64,000 nucleotides of DNA from Ophthalmolycus amberensis (GCA_024529925.1 JAFEUB010001373.1:1557501-1621500), one strand, 5' to 3'. Counted from the stretch's first letter, positions 33,692 through 46,400 are shown. Notes: generated from the sequence alone by a model not told the origin. A program made the numbers and translations.

Positions 33692-33782
33692 TCAGACAGG
33701 GCATTCAGACCCAGACACTAGTCTCTTCTCTGGGGTCAGACCACAAGGCCAAGGTCTACTCCCTAACCCCAGTGGCCCTTCA

Positions 33783-33783
<1 letters not shown>

Positions 33784-33839
<56 letters not shown>
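33784..33839. repeat. (AC)28 microsatellite
   Basis: Fifty-six bases of perfect AC repeat, 96 bases after the previous CA array. Confidence 0.95.
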
Positions 33840-33841
<2 letters not shown>

Positions 33842-34241
33842 ACCAGCCAGGGCAGAGGGAGGTGAAGAAGGGAATGATGGGGGATGGTTGAAGGAAAAAG
33901 AAATCGGTTCGAACACAAGAATTGATGGTAAAACACGGGTTATTATTTGAACATGCAAATTAACTTGGCAGATTAACGTTTCTATAATTTTAATGCATGA
34001 AAAAAAGAAGTTCCTCAACCTTGAACTATCATTATTCAGTAACTGTGAATTAATCCATGTAATCCAGCTGTTTTCTTTATCAGCCTGTTGGTGTGAAAAG
34101 GATGAAAATAAAAAGAAGACGTATTGGGCTGTTACAGAAGAGAAGGGAGGGAGGAAGTCATAAGTAAAGCCTGCTTCCTTTCAGCAACTTGCTCATTCAT
34201 TTGCTTGAGGTCTCCTTCCTTGCTCATTTTTTTTCTTATTT

Positions 34242-34244
<3 letters not shown>

Positions 34245-34287
<43 letters not shown>
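34245..34287. repeat. (TC)n microsatellite
   Basis: About 21 TC units, the right edge of the simple-sequence cluster. Confidence 0.95.
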
Positions 34288-34290
<3 letters not shown>

Positions 34291-37212
34291 TCCTCCTTGT
34301 GTCCTCCCTGTCTTCTTACTCAAGAGACCCTTGCTCTGCCCAGCTAGAGAGATGAGGAAGTGGAGGGGCCAAGTTTACCGCTGCAGATAAGCTGTAATTG
34401 CAGGGTAATAAAAAGATTGGAGAAAAAAAAGAAAGAAAACAGTGGAAGAAAGCACGGACACAAAGGGGTGAATTGATCAGAAATGATTGATGCAAGCGTC
34501 GACACTCCAGGTCGCTGACAGTTATCAGCGAGGGCAACCTTTTGCTCATTGCAGTCGTCTACGTGCAGCAGAAGACCCATGCAGTGGCTGCTCAAACAAT
34601 AACCGACAGCCTTGACCCCTCTGATAAACAGCAAACTAACTGAACAATCACTTCTCTGTTCTGCGGCATCGCTCAGTCAGTGCTCCTGTAAACGCTGCTC
34701 GTTAACACGGACATTGTGTTCACACACATAAAACCAGCTGTTCCAGTTTTGTACATCTTTGTTGGTGTCGTAAAACTGGTAAATCATTCAAATGGCTGTT
34801 ATTGTTTACTGTCAGTCATCAGAGTAAACAATCCCGTTTAGCATATTTCACCCGGCTGCGCCCTGAAACAAAGTGTTTCATGGAAGAGCTTTTTAATTCT
34901 GAAGGGACGGCTGAAATTAAAGCTGACGATTGAGGTCGTTTATTTTAGACAAATACGTTATACTGTGCTAAACCAAACAAAACATTTTAATTATTTATAT
35001 GTGTTATTTGAGTAAAATGAAAATGCAATAATTAAATATTTTCTTTCCTGTTCGCATACTTATATGACAATATTAAAATGAAAATGCAAAAGCTGTTTGA
35101 CATTACATTTTACCGTTCTGTACAGAGGACATCATTCAAATGTTAATTAAAATGCAATATAAACAATGTATTATAGTTTTCCATTCATGGAAGCATTATC
35201 TAAGTCACAATTTAAATTAGAATGCAATTTTCCAACCTTTAGAAAACGGAATTGAAAACGACAGTTGACTCCACATTTTCAAAGAATTACAAATAAGGAG
35301 GATTTCTTCCTAAAACACAAACATATTGTTTTTTCACAAAACATTATGTTCATAATTTAGGTTTGTAACAAACATTATCTGTCCTTATAGTCTAAAAAGG
35401 AACAATTTGTTCTGAGTTATTTACACAAAATAAAGATTTTATATATCCTTTTTATTTCACTAATCAAGAGATGCAACACGTACCTGTAATCGATCTTTCT
35501 GAGCCGATCTTCGGGTTTGTTTTCTGGATCATTTCACATTCATGTCTGACACTTAGTGCTTTCCATAACCAACGCTGGAGATGTATTTTACATTGATATT
35601 TGCTTTGTGAGCAGTACTTTAAAATATAGCTGTTGAATCAAAAACAAAAGTTCTTGAGGGTTTTATATGTTTTAGCCTTCACTTTTCTGACAGAACATTG
35701 AATAGTTATTTACTTTTACTGCTAACTTCTATTGCTTCTGATTTTGACTATTTCTAATAATAGTCGGCAATGGTGATATTTGGTATATTTGGTATTAATA
35801 TTCTTTCATGGGGAGCATTTGCAGTCATGATTTTTAGACTGTTTGAATTGCTTATTATCAATTGACTGTGGCTTTGGAATATGTGGAACATGGAATATAA
35901 AGTCTTGTCACCTTTTAACCCAAACTCTGAAATGTCGTCGACTAAAAAGATCCTTCCACTTTCAGCACTCAAATTACAAAAAAATCCAAAGCAAACCAAA
36001 AAGAGACGTATTGAATAGTTTCTTTCTGAGAGATTTGAAGTTTCCACGTCAAATGTCAAAGTTTCAAAGCCGAGCTGCATTGACGATGTAAATATCTTTC
36101 ATGACGATGAATAGAACTAGCTAGTGTTTGATTAAAAAATGAATAACATCACACATTTCATTACGACGCTCATTCATTTTGGAGGTTACGCTGGTGAAAG
36201 GAGGGATGTTTGTGTGACAGGTTTACCGTTGGTGTGCTGTGTGACCACCAGCCCTTACTTCCTTCCTCTCTGCTGGCCTGGGGAAGAGTGTGTGTCCTGT
36301 TGCTCTGTTCCGCTGGGGCTTGTGCATGCATGTGTGTGTGTCTGTGTGTGTGTGTGTATACAGTACGCTTGTGTGTGTGTGTGAATGTTTTTGGTCATGC
36401 TCCGACACTCACGGGAGGTCAGGTGAGATTGGGTCTGGTTCCTGATTCCTGGAAGAGTGGACAGCTGCAACATCTCACACAAATGCCATGACATAAAACA
36501 CAGAAACAGAGCTCGAACACATCCTTATTATCTCTCTTTCTCTTTTGTAAGTCTTGTCTCAAAGAGTGACGAACCGAAACAATTTCTTCAACATGTGTCA
36601 AAAATGGTCATAAATTGCTGTGAAATGCCTGGCCGTGATCTCCTTCACTTATTCTTTGATCAGGTTACGGGTTAAAATCTAAATTTAGCAATTTTTAGAC
36701 TTTTTTATGAATGCAAAGTGCTTGTGTGGCTTTAAAAGTTAATATCAGAGAACTTTTGTTGTTGAAGGTACTTCTCCATATGCATGTGCTGACTGGCAGC
36801 AGTATGGAACATATTATAGTTCAGTCTCTGACCACCTCTTTTAATCTAATCATGTGTTATCTACCCTCCTCACTCTCCTGTACACAGACTTATCTGAGGG
36901 GCCATTATAGCAACTTCTCCATATACTCATATCTTCACCAGCGGTGATAAGATACCTGGGAGGAATGTAGACCAGAGAAGGGTCCTGGCAGGGTCTCCCT
37001 CACCCGCTCTCTACACACACACTCACACACACACAAGGCCATAAACAGGTTGTCTGCGTAGTATCAGAGACGTGGCTTTGCTGTGATGCACTGGAGGAGC
37101 CGCAGTCTCCTGCTCTCTTAGCTCTGTGTAAATACACCGCTCATTGTTTATACAGCGCGGTGTGGCTTCAGGTTCCAGGGACCATCACTCTGGGTCTGGG
37201 TCAGATCGCCAG

Positions 37213-37214
<2 letters not shown>

Positions 37215-37279
<65 letters not shown>
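37215..37279. repeat. (AC)32 microsatellite
   Basis: Sixty-five bases of uninterrupted AC repeat. Confidence 0.95.
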
Positions 37280-37280
<1 letters not shown>

Positions 37281-37600
37281 TCATCCTAATGCAAACCAGA
37301 CTCCCTCTCTCCCTCTTTTCTTAGAGAGAGAGGGAGAGGGAGCGCTAGTAGGGAGACCGCACAGCGTTGGATCTGGGCCAAATGGACCAGCGGAGCTTGT
37401 TTGGAAAGCTTTCAGTCAGAAAGCCACTTTTTGGCAGGGGCCCTGTGAGTGCTGCTGAGCCCTCTGAAGCGGGATGGAGCTGCTAAAATAAATAATGGTT
37501 AGGGCCGAGGAGGTAAGAGTGGCGTTGGAGGGTAGGGGGTAGAGGGGTAGCAAGAGGAAAAAGGAGGGGTGGGGGCAGTGGAGGACGGAGGGAGAAGTAA

Positions 37601-37616
37601 GGGGGGGGGGGGGGGG
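37601..37616. repeat. Poly(G) run, 16 bases
   Basis: Sixteen G after a long G/A-rich stretch starting near 37500. Confidence 0.9.
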
Positions 37617-38369
37617 TTTAGAGGCCGCTCCTGTAATTATATATGTCAGTCGACACCAAGGCACTTGGACCGCCAACGCTCACGTTTCCACCTCGCTCTC
37701 TTGCTGTCACCAGATAGAGAGAGAGACGTGGAAAGAGAGAGGGGGAGAGGATGTACGTTTGTGTGTCTGAATTTGTACTATTGCATACACATCTTTTTGT
37801 GTGCAACAGCATGAGCCTGTGAACAGTCCTGCTAGCTCCGTGCGTGGTGCGTGAGTGTGTGTGTGTTGGTGTGTGTGTGTTGGTGGGCCTGCAGGGACAC
37901 AAACCTGGTCATTCTGGGAGAGGGAGATAAGGAGGTGTTTCACACGAGAGTATGTTGCTCTTTCAGCAGGGAGCAAGTAGCCCCTCTGTACACTGGCTCG
38001 CTAACAAATTTAGCTGAGTGGGGCATAGGCACTATGTATGTGGAAGTGCACTAAACTGGACTTGCTTTTGTTTATTTTTCATGTTAAGTTCACAGGCAAA
38101 TCTGTTGATTTACCGGATTTTCTGAATCAGTTTAATTTGAGGTAAAACTGAAAGTGAGTGCGTTCAAACTGACGCTAAACGACAGCAGTGACAACGCTGT
38201 TGAGTTGCACAGCTGCATTCATGTCTGCAGTACGGGAAGATCAGCAAAACCTCTGGTTATTCTGACTTGGGAGTATTCACACATTATTCCAAAATGCTCG
38301 TAGTCACACCAAGCAAACTAAGTAAAATGTAAACAATGTAACATAAGTACGGAAAACACGTCACAAACA

Positions 38370-38665
38370 TCACTAACGCAGGAACTCACTCTTAAAAGAA
38401 CCCATGAACTTTACCGGACGACCCTCTCCACCCCATGAGCCACGGCCGCCCCACAACACCGGCCTCCCGGTTGAAAGTCCCCTCCTGCCTTTCGTGTTTA
38501 GGGTTCTTCAGTCTTTACACTACGTCATTGGTCATTTGGTCTGAGCATCTAATAAATACATGGACGGGTTTACATTGTGGTTGCTTGAAAGCGTGGTGCG
38601 TTTTATACAGAAGCTAACAGGTGACTTGTGCGTCGGTATCAGATGGCGAGTGGCGTGAAATAGCG
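38370..38665. mobile_element. Possible dispersed teleost repeat
   Basis: The stretch including GAGCATCTAATAAATACATG and GGTTGCTTGAAAGCGTGG, followed by TCGGTATCAGATGGCGAGTG, resembles a repeat seen in other fish sequences. No terminal repeats were found and there is no coding capacity. This rests on recognition alone. Confidence 0.3.
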
Positions 38666-39970
38666 TTTAAGAAATTACAACCAGGAGACTGACTGATTAT
38701 CATCTTCTTTCATTCATTCATTCCCAGATCTTGACAATTATTTTGTGCCAATGCTACCGTTACTGAAACGAATGATGGCCAAAACTACAAGAAAAAGACT
38801 CAAGCTGTAATAAACCTGAATTATCCTTTAAGGTCACATGTACTTCACAGACGTTTATTAACGGAAGACATTTTGACTCATCACAGGAAAAGCACAGACG
38901 AGTGCACAATACCAGGATCCTGCAACTGATGCTGGCTAAATAGAATTCAGCCGTTATTCATTTCTCTTTTTTGCTTTCCCTGCAGTGATACCATCAAATG
39001 TCTTTCGCACAATAATTCCCTTTTGCATCGGTGGCTTTGACTGTATCTTCAGTGTGTTGGTCTAATCTGATCCATCCAGTCATCTTATTGAACTAAATTG
39101 ACTCATTGTCACTGTTAACACCGACTGTAAAACATTGAATAATTGTCGTTGAGGTATGAATGTATTGATTCACTTTGAAAATGACATCAACCTACATATG
39201 AGTGCGAGCACATAGAGCATTCCTTTGCTCTCGCTCACTAATTCTTTCTCTTTCTTCTTCTGCTTTGTAGTGATCTGCCTCGCTCTCTGATCTCAACCAG
39301 GATCAGGTCCAAGGATCTCACCCCAGAGACACAATTACCACACCGGGCTAAATGTGCCGCCCACGAGCTACAGTTTCCATCAAAGGCCCTCCGTACGCTC
39401 TCCCACCCTTGTTTCCTCTGATGCTTTCTGTCTTTCTTTCTCCATTATTAGTATATCTCATTCACACACTCGACCTGCTTTCATTAACGTTGCTCTCACT
39501 TACTCACTCTTTTTCCTCCATCAGGTGAAATGAGAACTCACCACATATGGTATCTCGGAATGACATAACAACAATGCCAACACAGATTTTCATAGAAATG
39601 TTTTGCAACTACTGTCGAGAGCTGAAATCCCACCAAGTCAGATAGAGTGGCAGACAGTCGACAGCGGTGGTCCGGACCGGCTAGGAGTGTGTGAGAGGTG
39701 TTGATTTAGCTGTAGGAAGGAGGATTAAATGGCTCATTGGCGGGGCTAGGAGGGGAGAAGGTGCGAAGCGATCAGCCCTCCCTCTCCCCCTGCTCTCTCC
39801 CCCTCTCCCTCCCTCAGCCAGGAGAAAAGGCCATTGGGGCTGAACAAACAAATCACATGGCCATCAAACACTACTCACCACTGCTGCACTGGGACTTCAT
39901 TCAGACAGCGTTTTACTGGTCTCTGCAGTGTGCTTATACACCACATCCAAAGACGCACACACAGTCTGAA

Positions 39971-39993
39971 CACACACACACACACACACACAC
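39971..39993. repeat. (CA)n microsatellite
   Basis: Twenty-three bases of CA repeat. Confidence 0.9.
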
Positions 39994-41374
39994 TCATGCA
40001 CGCAAACATACACACTGCCGAGTCTCCCCATCAACATGACAGTGGTTTTACAAGTCCCCATAGTGTGAGGTCTCTTATTCCCCGAGTAGCAGTAGCACAA
40101 CATCAGCAGAACGAGCGGGGGGGAGAGGAAAAGAGGGACAATTCAACTATTGAACTGCTGCTGCTCCGCGTTGCAGGGAGGGTTGTCAATAAAGCTCGTA
40201 AAAAAAGGTTGTGAAAGTTGTAACTGTTTTGTAATGGGAAGTTGGTGTCAACTCCCTTTAAAGTTATGGCCCATTTAAAGAGAAGTGTGCTTAAACGTGA
40301 CAAGGATGCACCTTGCAGGACATTTAAGATTGATGGGGAAGACTGAAAATGGTCGTTAGGTTTGGAACTTCAGTCGTGTGTGTGTGCATGTGCATGTGCA
40401 TGCGGTTTGGGAGGGTGTGTGTGGTACGACAACCTGCCTGTAACAGAAACCTCGGGCTGGCATTTTCTTTTCGAAAACAGAACTTTCACTTTCATGTTCT
40501 CTCCCTCGCCCCTCGGTTAGCCACTAAATGTCACTCTCCCCTCTTTAAAACAAACAAAGCCAGTTGAGTCTAGCATTAGCTGCTGTTTGAAATGGCTCCG
40601 AGCCCTCAGAAGGAACCCCTACGATCCTTCAAAAAGTGTATCATACACAGAACACGCACCAACACCCTATTAGTTTAAAAAAAATCAGATGGAAAATCTC
40701 TGAGTTGACTGGATAATCACAGCCGTTGGTTATTAGGGGGCTACCGTGGTATTATGGAGGGATGTGGGAGAGGCTGTGGGAGACACCGATAGTGGTCGAG
40801 AGAGATAGAGAGGCAGGGGGAGAGAGAAACAGATAGCAAAGGGCACAGACTCTGGTTTTAAACTACGCTAAATACCAGCTACCTCCAAACCACACATGAC
40901 ACGGAGCTATCGCCAAAGATAAGTCTTCTGTGTCATAACTGTCATAACATAATCACAGGGAGCTTATGGTAAAGAGCTCTGTTGCCATCGGTTTATGAAA
41001 ACATATCCCAGCTGCTGTGTTTCATCAGCTGCTATAAAACACATTCTCAGTAGGTCTCACAACACCTTCATACATTCACATTAAAAAGCTGTGATTTTCT
41101 TTTAAGTTGTGAGATTTTACTGGTGGTTGACATCCGAGCCGAGGTTTGTGATTTGTCTCGGCTTGGGTGGAATCTCGTCTTGTTCCACAAGCGTTTGTCG
41201 AGGGACTGTCGTGATCTTTCTCTTTGTTCAGAATATCTGCATATTAAAAGCTGGCAAAACTGAATGTTCAGAGGCTGAACCTACTGTCCCATAAGGACAA
41301 TAGCTAAAAAAACAACAGCAACCTTGAAGTGATTTAGGCTGTAGTAGGGGCTGATTCTGTTTTTATTCATCTCC

Positions 41375-41815
41375 CTGTCAGGCTTCATTGGGAACCAGCA
41401 AGAAATGGACCCAAAAGCAGGACTCACAGACAAACAGTACAGGTGAAAGTCTTAACCAGGCAAAAACACAGAAATGTTCACAGCAGACTCTCCAATGAAG
41501 TCAGACTGCCAAAAAACACTAAGCAGGGTCAAAGTCAAAACGGAGAAACAAGGTTAAAACCACTTGAAACCGATCTCCGGAACACTCAAACAAACAGTAA
41601 AGATGAACTGGCTCAGATAAAGGGGAGCACACAGACTAAATACACAAGGAAGGGTAATCAGGGACAGGTGAAACTGATCAGGGCGGGGCAGGTAATCCCA
41701 CTGGCGGGAAACACACAAGGGCAGGAAGTGAAGTATCTGAAACGAGAGACAAAGGTGAGTACCAAAATAAAACAGGAAATAACTGAAAAACTAAAAACAA
41801 GAAAACATAACCTTA
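41375..41815. mobile_element. Non-coding dispersed teleost repeat, degenerate
   Basis: Starts near TGTCAGGCTTCATTGGG with AATGGACCCAAAAGCAGGAC, and later has CAGGTGAAACTGATCAGGGC, GGGCAGGTAATC and AACAGGAAATAACTGAAAAAC. These phrases are characteristic of a dispersed fish repeat that I recognise but cannot assign to a superfamily. The accidental lysine/threonine-rich open frame through it (41443-41835) is not a gene. Confidence 0.5.
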
Positions 41816-42048
41816 ATATCTGGACCAGGATGTAATATTCTCCAAATAAGACATATTTCACTTGTTGATCTAATTTGTAATAAAGGGATACTGAATCGTC
41901 ATGGTTAGTCCACCTCAGCCTCTGAGAACATTTGTATGAGGATGTCATGTCATCAGGGTTCTCTCAGATGTTACTTCAGACATCAACATTTTTAACAGAA
42001 AGTAGTTACAAATGGAAGTGTGGAGTTTTAAAAACATGGGTGTTTGAC

Positions 42049-42101
42049 AAATAATAAATGTAATGTAAATATTGCTCATATTTACATTACATTTATTATT
42101 T
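42049..42101. repeat. Perfect hairpin, 24-bp arms, 5-base loop
   Basis: AAATAATAAATGTAATGTAAATAT at 42049-42072 is followed by TGCTC and then its exact reverse complement at 42078-42101. The base pairing stops abruptly at both outer ends. It is AT-rich and has no match to a repeat I recognise. It could be a recent fold-back duplication, a small MITE core, or a hairpin RNA precursor, although it is short for a miRNA. Confidence 0.9.
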
Positions 42102-42539
42102 TTAATAATAGTTGACACAGTTAATGTTTCAAATGTTTTTTTGTATGATATACTTTATTTACACTGAAGAATGAAAGATACAGATGATGATGAATTGCTA
42201 TAAGCTTGGCTAATGCACAACATCAGCTGCAGAACTCATATTCTAGTGGCAAGCAGGTACCTGAAAGCTACAAAAATGAATTTTGCACCACTTTCCTCTC
42301 AGGGTTCAAGGTGTTTGTCAAATCTCTGTCTCTATCGGGACGCAGTCTGACATCTGTAATGCATTTTTCTGTTCTTTTTGCATGATTAAGCAAACTTGGC
42401 ATGCAGGTGCTACCCAGTGGACTGCACCAGTACAACAATATTCCCAGAACAAATTAAAGTAGCTGTCGTATGGATCAGTCTCTCTCTCTCTCTGTTTTTT
42501 CTCTTTCTTCTCTCTCTCTTCTCTATGTTTATCTTTCTG

Positions 42540-42544
<5 letters not shown>

Positions 42545-42575
<31 letters not shown>
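42545..42575. repeat. (CT)n microsatellite
   Basis: About 15 CT units, with a second TC-rich stretch at 42477-42525. Confidence 0.9.
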
Positions 42576-42578
<3 letters not shown>

Positions 42579-43249
42579 ACAAACAAAACCAACCCGAAAA
42601 CAAACTAATGATACAGGCAATCTCAAATCACAGGAGAATGGCAGAAATCAAACAAACAGAGATTCATGAAGCTACAATTCTCTGAAACTTGGAATGGATG
42701 GGTCTAGAGAGCGCCTCGGTTTCACTGCATTGTGAAATGTTTGCAGTCTGCTCTGATGTCGGTACATCAGCACCGTGGGCCCACTCGCCACAGTAACGGC
42801 TAAGGTGAGGCGGCGCTGCAAATACCAGCAAAACTAAATGCACTACGTCCGGCTCTGAGAGTAATGATGAAGGGTTCTCAAGTGACATCACTAATGCGCT
42901 AACTAGTTTTAGTCCTCCCCAGTCTCATCACTTATTCAGATGAACCCAGTGAGAGAAAGAGACAGATATAGAGAGAGGGGGCGAGAGAGGCGACAAGCAC
43001 TTCGCACTCTCAATTACGCAGTGGAGCTCATCACTTGGCAATCTGTCCCTATCGCTTTAATTGGCTTGTAATATTACCTCTGATCTTGTCGCCCAATTAA
43101 CAGGCCTGTCTGGCAGTAAGACTGGGAAGCCGGCGAGCATGTGATGCCTCCCGATCTGTGCCATATGGAACAGAACCACTGATTGGCTACTGATGAGGCA
43201 CCGCTTTGCTCCTCTCACACCGAGCCACTGTGTGACAAGGGAGGGTGTA

Positions 43250-43360
43250 TGTCCCTGTGTGAATGTGTAGGCATGTATAACTCATGTTGTGGGGACGTGA
43301 ATCTGTTCGCACACTTACATTGTGGGGACTTGCCATCCTTTTGGGGACAAAATGCAATTA
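43250..43360. repeat. Teleost 'GTGGGGAC' interspersed repeat
   Basis: Begins TGTCCCTGTGTGAATGTGTAG and contains TGTTGTGGGGACGTGAATCTG, ACATTGTGGGGACTTGCC and TTTTGGGGACAAAATGC, three diverged copies of a GGGGAC phrase. This pattern is common in fish genomes. It abuts the LINE relic on its right. Confidence 0.55.
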
Positions 43361-43429
43361 TTATCTGCAATAAGCTGACATCAGCTGATAAATTGGTCCA
43401 CCTTATCATTCATCTGTATCCTCCATCTA

Positions 43430-43680
43430 TAGGGGTCCCCCAGGGCTCTATACTTGGACCCATTTTGTTTTATCAATTTGCTCCCGTAAGGTCACTGTAT
43501 TTAAGAAACACAGCATCTCCTTATACCGGTATGCTATTGACACACAGATTTACTCTGGAATTAATTCAGCTCCTCATTATTCAGAACAGCTCCCTCATTC
43601 TACTTTTTGTGGTAATACAAATGTGTAGCTTTGTGTCATCACTTGATTTCCTGCTAAATGATCAACAGTTAGTGGCAGCA
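43430..43680 (+). mobile_element. Decayed LINE reverse transcriptase fragment (L2/CR1-type)
   Basis: GVPQGSILGPILF at 43432-43470 is the classic non-LTR reverse transcriptase block. After a frame change the catalytic block follows as KKHSISLYRYAIDTQIYSG (43503-43559). The YADD box has become YAID, so the first catalytic aspartate is lost. A later FLLNDQQ (near 43650) fits the downstream FLxLN region, back in the first frame. The remnant is non-functional and the rest of the element is missing. Confidence 0.75.
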
Positions 43681-43689
43681 AAATGGCAA

Positions 43690-45855
43690 AAAAGCAGCAA
43701 TGTGCCCTCAAAAGGAGGAGAGGAAGAAGAATACTATGTAAATGCATTCCATTTGCCAACTACAACATGGATGCAAACAATGTAGGTTTCAAAATATTTA
43801 AAACTATTGGCTTTGCAAATGTTAAATGTGGAAGGAAATGCATTAAACAAGTGTGTGAGGCCTCACGAATACACGCTCACATAAGTGTCAACGCCACAGG
43901 GTATCTTTTCCAGCATATCAGGACATACTGTTCATTACTTTGTATGGATGTAAAGGCAGCTCTGTAACCCTAGCAATCTGCCGTTGTACAGCCCTGTCTG
44001 TGGTGGCTGGTCCTTCCATGGTGAGATTTCTCAGACCTAGAAAGGGAGAGGAATCCAGTGCCCTCTGTCATTAGGCATGGTGACGACTGAGAGCTTTCAA
44101 ATGGGAAGCAGATCCCTTCAACTGCTGACCCATTTCAGGCTGAAAACCGAAAGGAGGGAATCAGACAGAGAATCAGATGGGCAGAGGTGGAGAAGACAAG
44201 AAAACAAGAGATCAGTATTCATAGAAAGATCAGAGCAAGCTAGCCTGTATATCTTGCCCTCACTTTCTTTCCAGTCAGTATTATTTGCCCTGCAGTGATC
44301 TCACTATGCTGTGGGCATTACTGGTCCAAGATATACTAATACTAAAACTATTTCTCCTGAAACACATAACAGCAGCAGGACACAATATCTCACATCTCAT
44401 AATCTCTTTCCATTTCAGCCTTCTTCGCCTCAGGACTCGGTGTCATAATATTCTGCAAAGATCGTACAAGTCAAATCACTGCAATGCCTTTGATTTCACA
44501 GTCCAAGGTGTTTAACACTGCTCTGCCAGCTGACCAGAGCACAGGCTCCAGAGGCCTGGGCCGCAGCCAGTGCACCAATGCCAGGCGAGTATCCCTGGAC
44601 GCTGAGCGCTTGGCAGGGAACCCACTAAACAGTACATGGCATGGGACCCAGCCCGGTCCAGCAAAGCTGTACCTGAGAAGAGGAGAGGGTGGAGAAAGGG
44701 CCGGGTAGAGGAAGTAACAGTGTGGCAGTGGTGGAGAAGAAAGGGGCAAATCAGAGCAGGAAAAAGAGACAAAGAATATGAGGACATGAGCGAGCCTGTC
44801 TGGCCTTGTCTTTGTGTCCACATCGTTTGTTTCTGCTCTTTTTAACTGAATGCCAAGCCATCCCAGCACTGCTATTTCCCCATTAACAGGGCCCCACATC
44901 TGTTTCTCTCATTCCAGCTGCGCTTTAAGGTCCCTGAAGGTGCAGTTAAATTAGAGCCAGCACAGGTTTATAAATGTAAAATCCTCCAATAATCTGGAGC
45001 TGACATGACCCCTAATCTTCTTGCTCTAGTCAGCAGGGTGAAAGGTGCTAACTGAGGCTTTGGCAGCACCAACATGTGTTTTGGCTGCCAGACGTTTATG
45101 AGGACGGTACAGCCACGGAGGATTTTATGGGGGGGACAAGGTCTTATTTGTGTGTCTTTAGCACGGTTGAGACATGTAGGTGGGTAGGACAAATATCTGC
45201 TCTACTGCTGTTTTGATAAATAACAATAATGTTGTAGTTATTCCAACCAATCGATTAATGTCCTGGAACTACACTTGGAAAAACATATTTATATTTATCT
45301 AGAAATAAAAGTGTTTCTTAAAATAATTGAACTTGCTCCTTCTATTTGCAATAAACAATTCAACAGTGGATTACAGAATCTGTCAAGATCATGACAAATC
45401 CTCTGGGGATAGAAACAGCGTATAAAGGACGGAGAGAAATAAAGAAGACAGAAAACCCATGTCTCTCAGCTCCAGAGGAGGGGGTTTCACTAAACTAGCC
45501 TGTCTAATGCAATTAATCTAATTGGAGCCGGCGTAAAGTGACAAATTACTACCTTTCACACTAGGGACTAGGAGGGAACCTCTGGAGATGGATGTAGGAA
45601 AGGATACCTAGGTAGTTAATGTTATATCTGTTAATTCCATCTTAAACCCTTTTGTAAATGGCTGAAAAAACATTAGATAAAAATAATTTGCCATTATCCA
45701 TTATGCTTTGTTCAGAGCATGTGTTAATTTGAACAGCACAGTATATACATATACATAGAAGCAAATTATCTTCATAACATCTATACAGTTTTATATGGCA
45801 TTGTCTTTATAACAGATGATTAATACAATAATTAAATATGAAGCACCAGTATTTT
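43690..45855. other. Intergenic DNA, no gene
   Basis: Mostly single-copy-looking sequence with short, meaningless open frames. 45240-45440 and 45600-45860 are AT-rich. I see no motif, repeat or RNA gene that I can support. Confidence 0.5.
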
Positions 45856-45859
45856 GTCA

Positions 45860-46400
45860 GCTGACTGTTCATTAACTGAATGCATAGACCTCTCTGAGCC
45901 GTGCAGCCATGGTATCAATATCAGCATCTCTGCCCTATTTGCGTGGATCTGCATGCATTTCCACTTGACATTTGAGTTTTTGATTTAATCTCAGAACTCA
46001 TGCACATGAACTCTGCATATTTCAGTGAAATTGTGTTAATGCGTGCCCTTTGCTGTGGCCTTGATTACTTGCTGTAGTATCAAAAAACCTTTTTGCGGAC
46101 ATTGATTTCTGCCGGGGGCCACGCTACTGAACCTGGAGCAGCGTATCTCCGCGGATATAATGAACTTAAAGAAAACTAGTTATTACCGAAACCTCTGACA
46201 TTTGACATTATCAAATGCCTTGGTTAAAAACGCACATATGGAACACAAATACAATCGCAATACCCATATTATTTGCATACCATTTCCATAAGCGATGGGA
46301 AGTTGCACATGATCCCTTTTGGTTTGCAGGTGTTGATCTCGATCATAACATAAAAGTTTTAATTGGATTTTATAGATGTTTTATATATGTCAAGAGCTGT
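45860..46400. promoter_or_regulatory. Candidate enhancer-like noncoding block with POU octamer
   Basis: A 540-bp stretch free of microsatellites and repeats. It contains a perfect octamer ATTTGCAT (46271-46278), TTGATTACTT (46061-46070), the E-box CATATG near 46236, and several ATTA/TAAT cores. The dense transcription-factor words in unique sequence within a developmental-gene desert are typical of deeply conserved elements. The conservation itself is not shown here. Confidence 0.35.

Larger units (their letters stand above)
34300..41370. other. Intergenic DNA, no gene
   Basis: No coding region or RNA gene is supported. 34640-36130 is AT-rich single-copy-looking sequence. 36330-36390 and 37020-37280 carry CA/GT tracts. 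38370-38665 may be a dispersed repeat. 38690-39700 and 40200-41370 show nothing I can name. Confidence 0.55.

Noticed and set aside
42770..42795. RE1/REST-like site around CATCAGCACCGTGGGCC
   Set aside because: Only the left half fits the consensus; the right half is not matched.
43183..43785. A 200-codon open frame that could be taken for a host gene
   Set aside because: It is a mosaic of the GTGGGGAC repeat and a decayed reverse transcriptase with a frame change and a lost catalytic residue.
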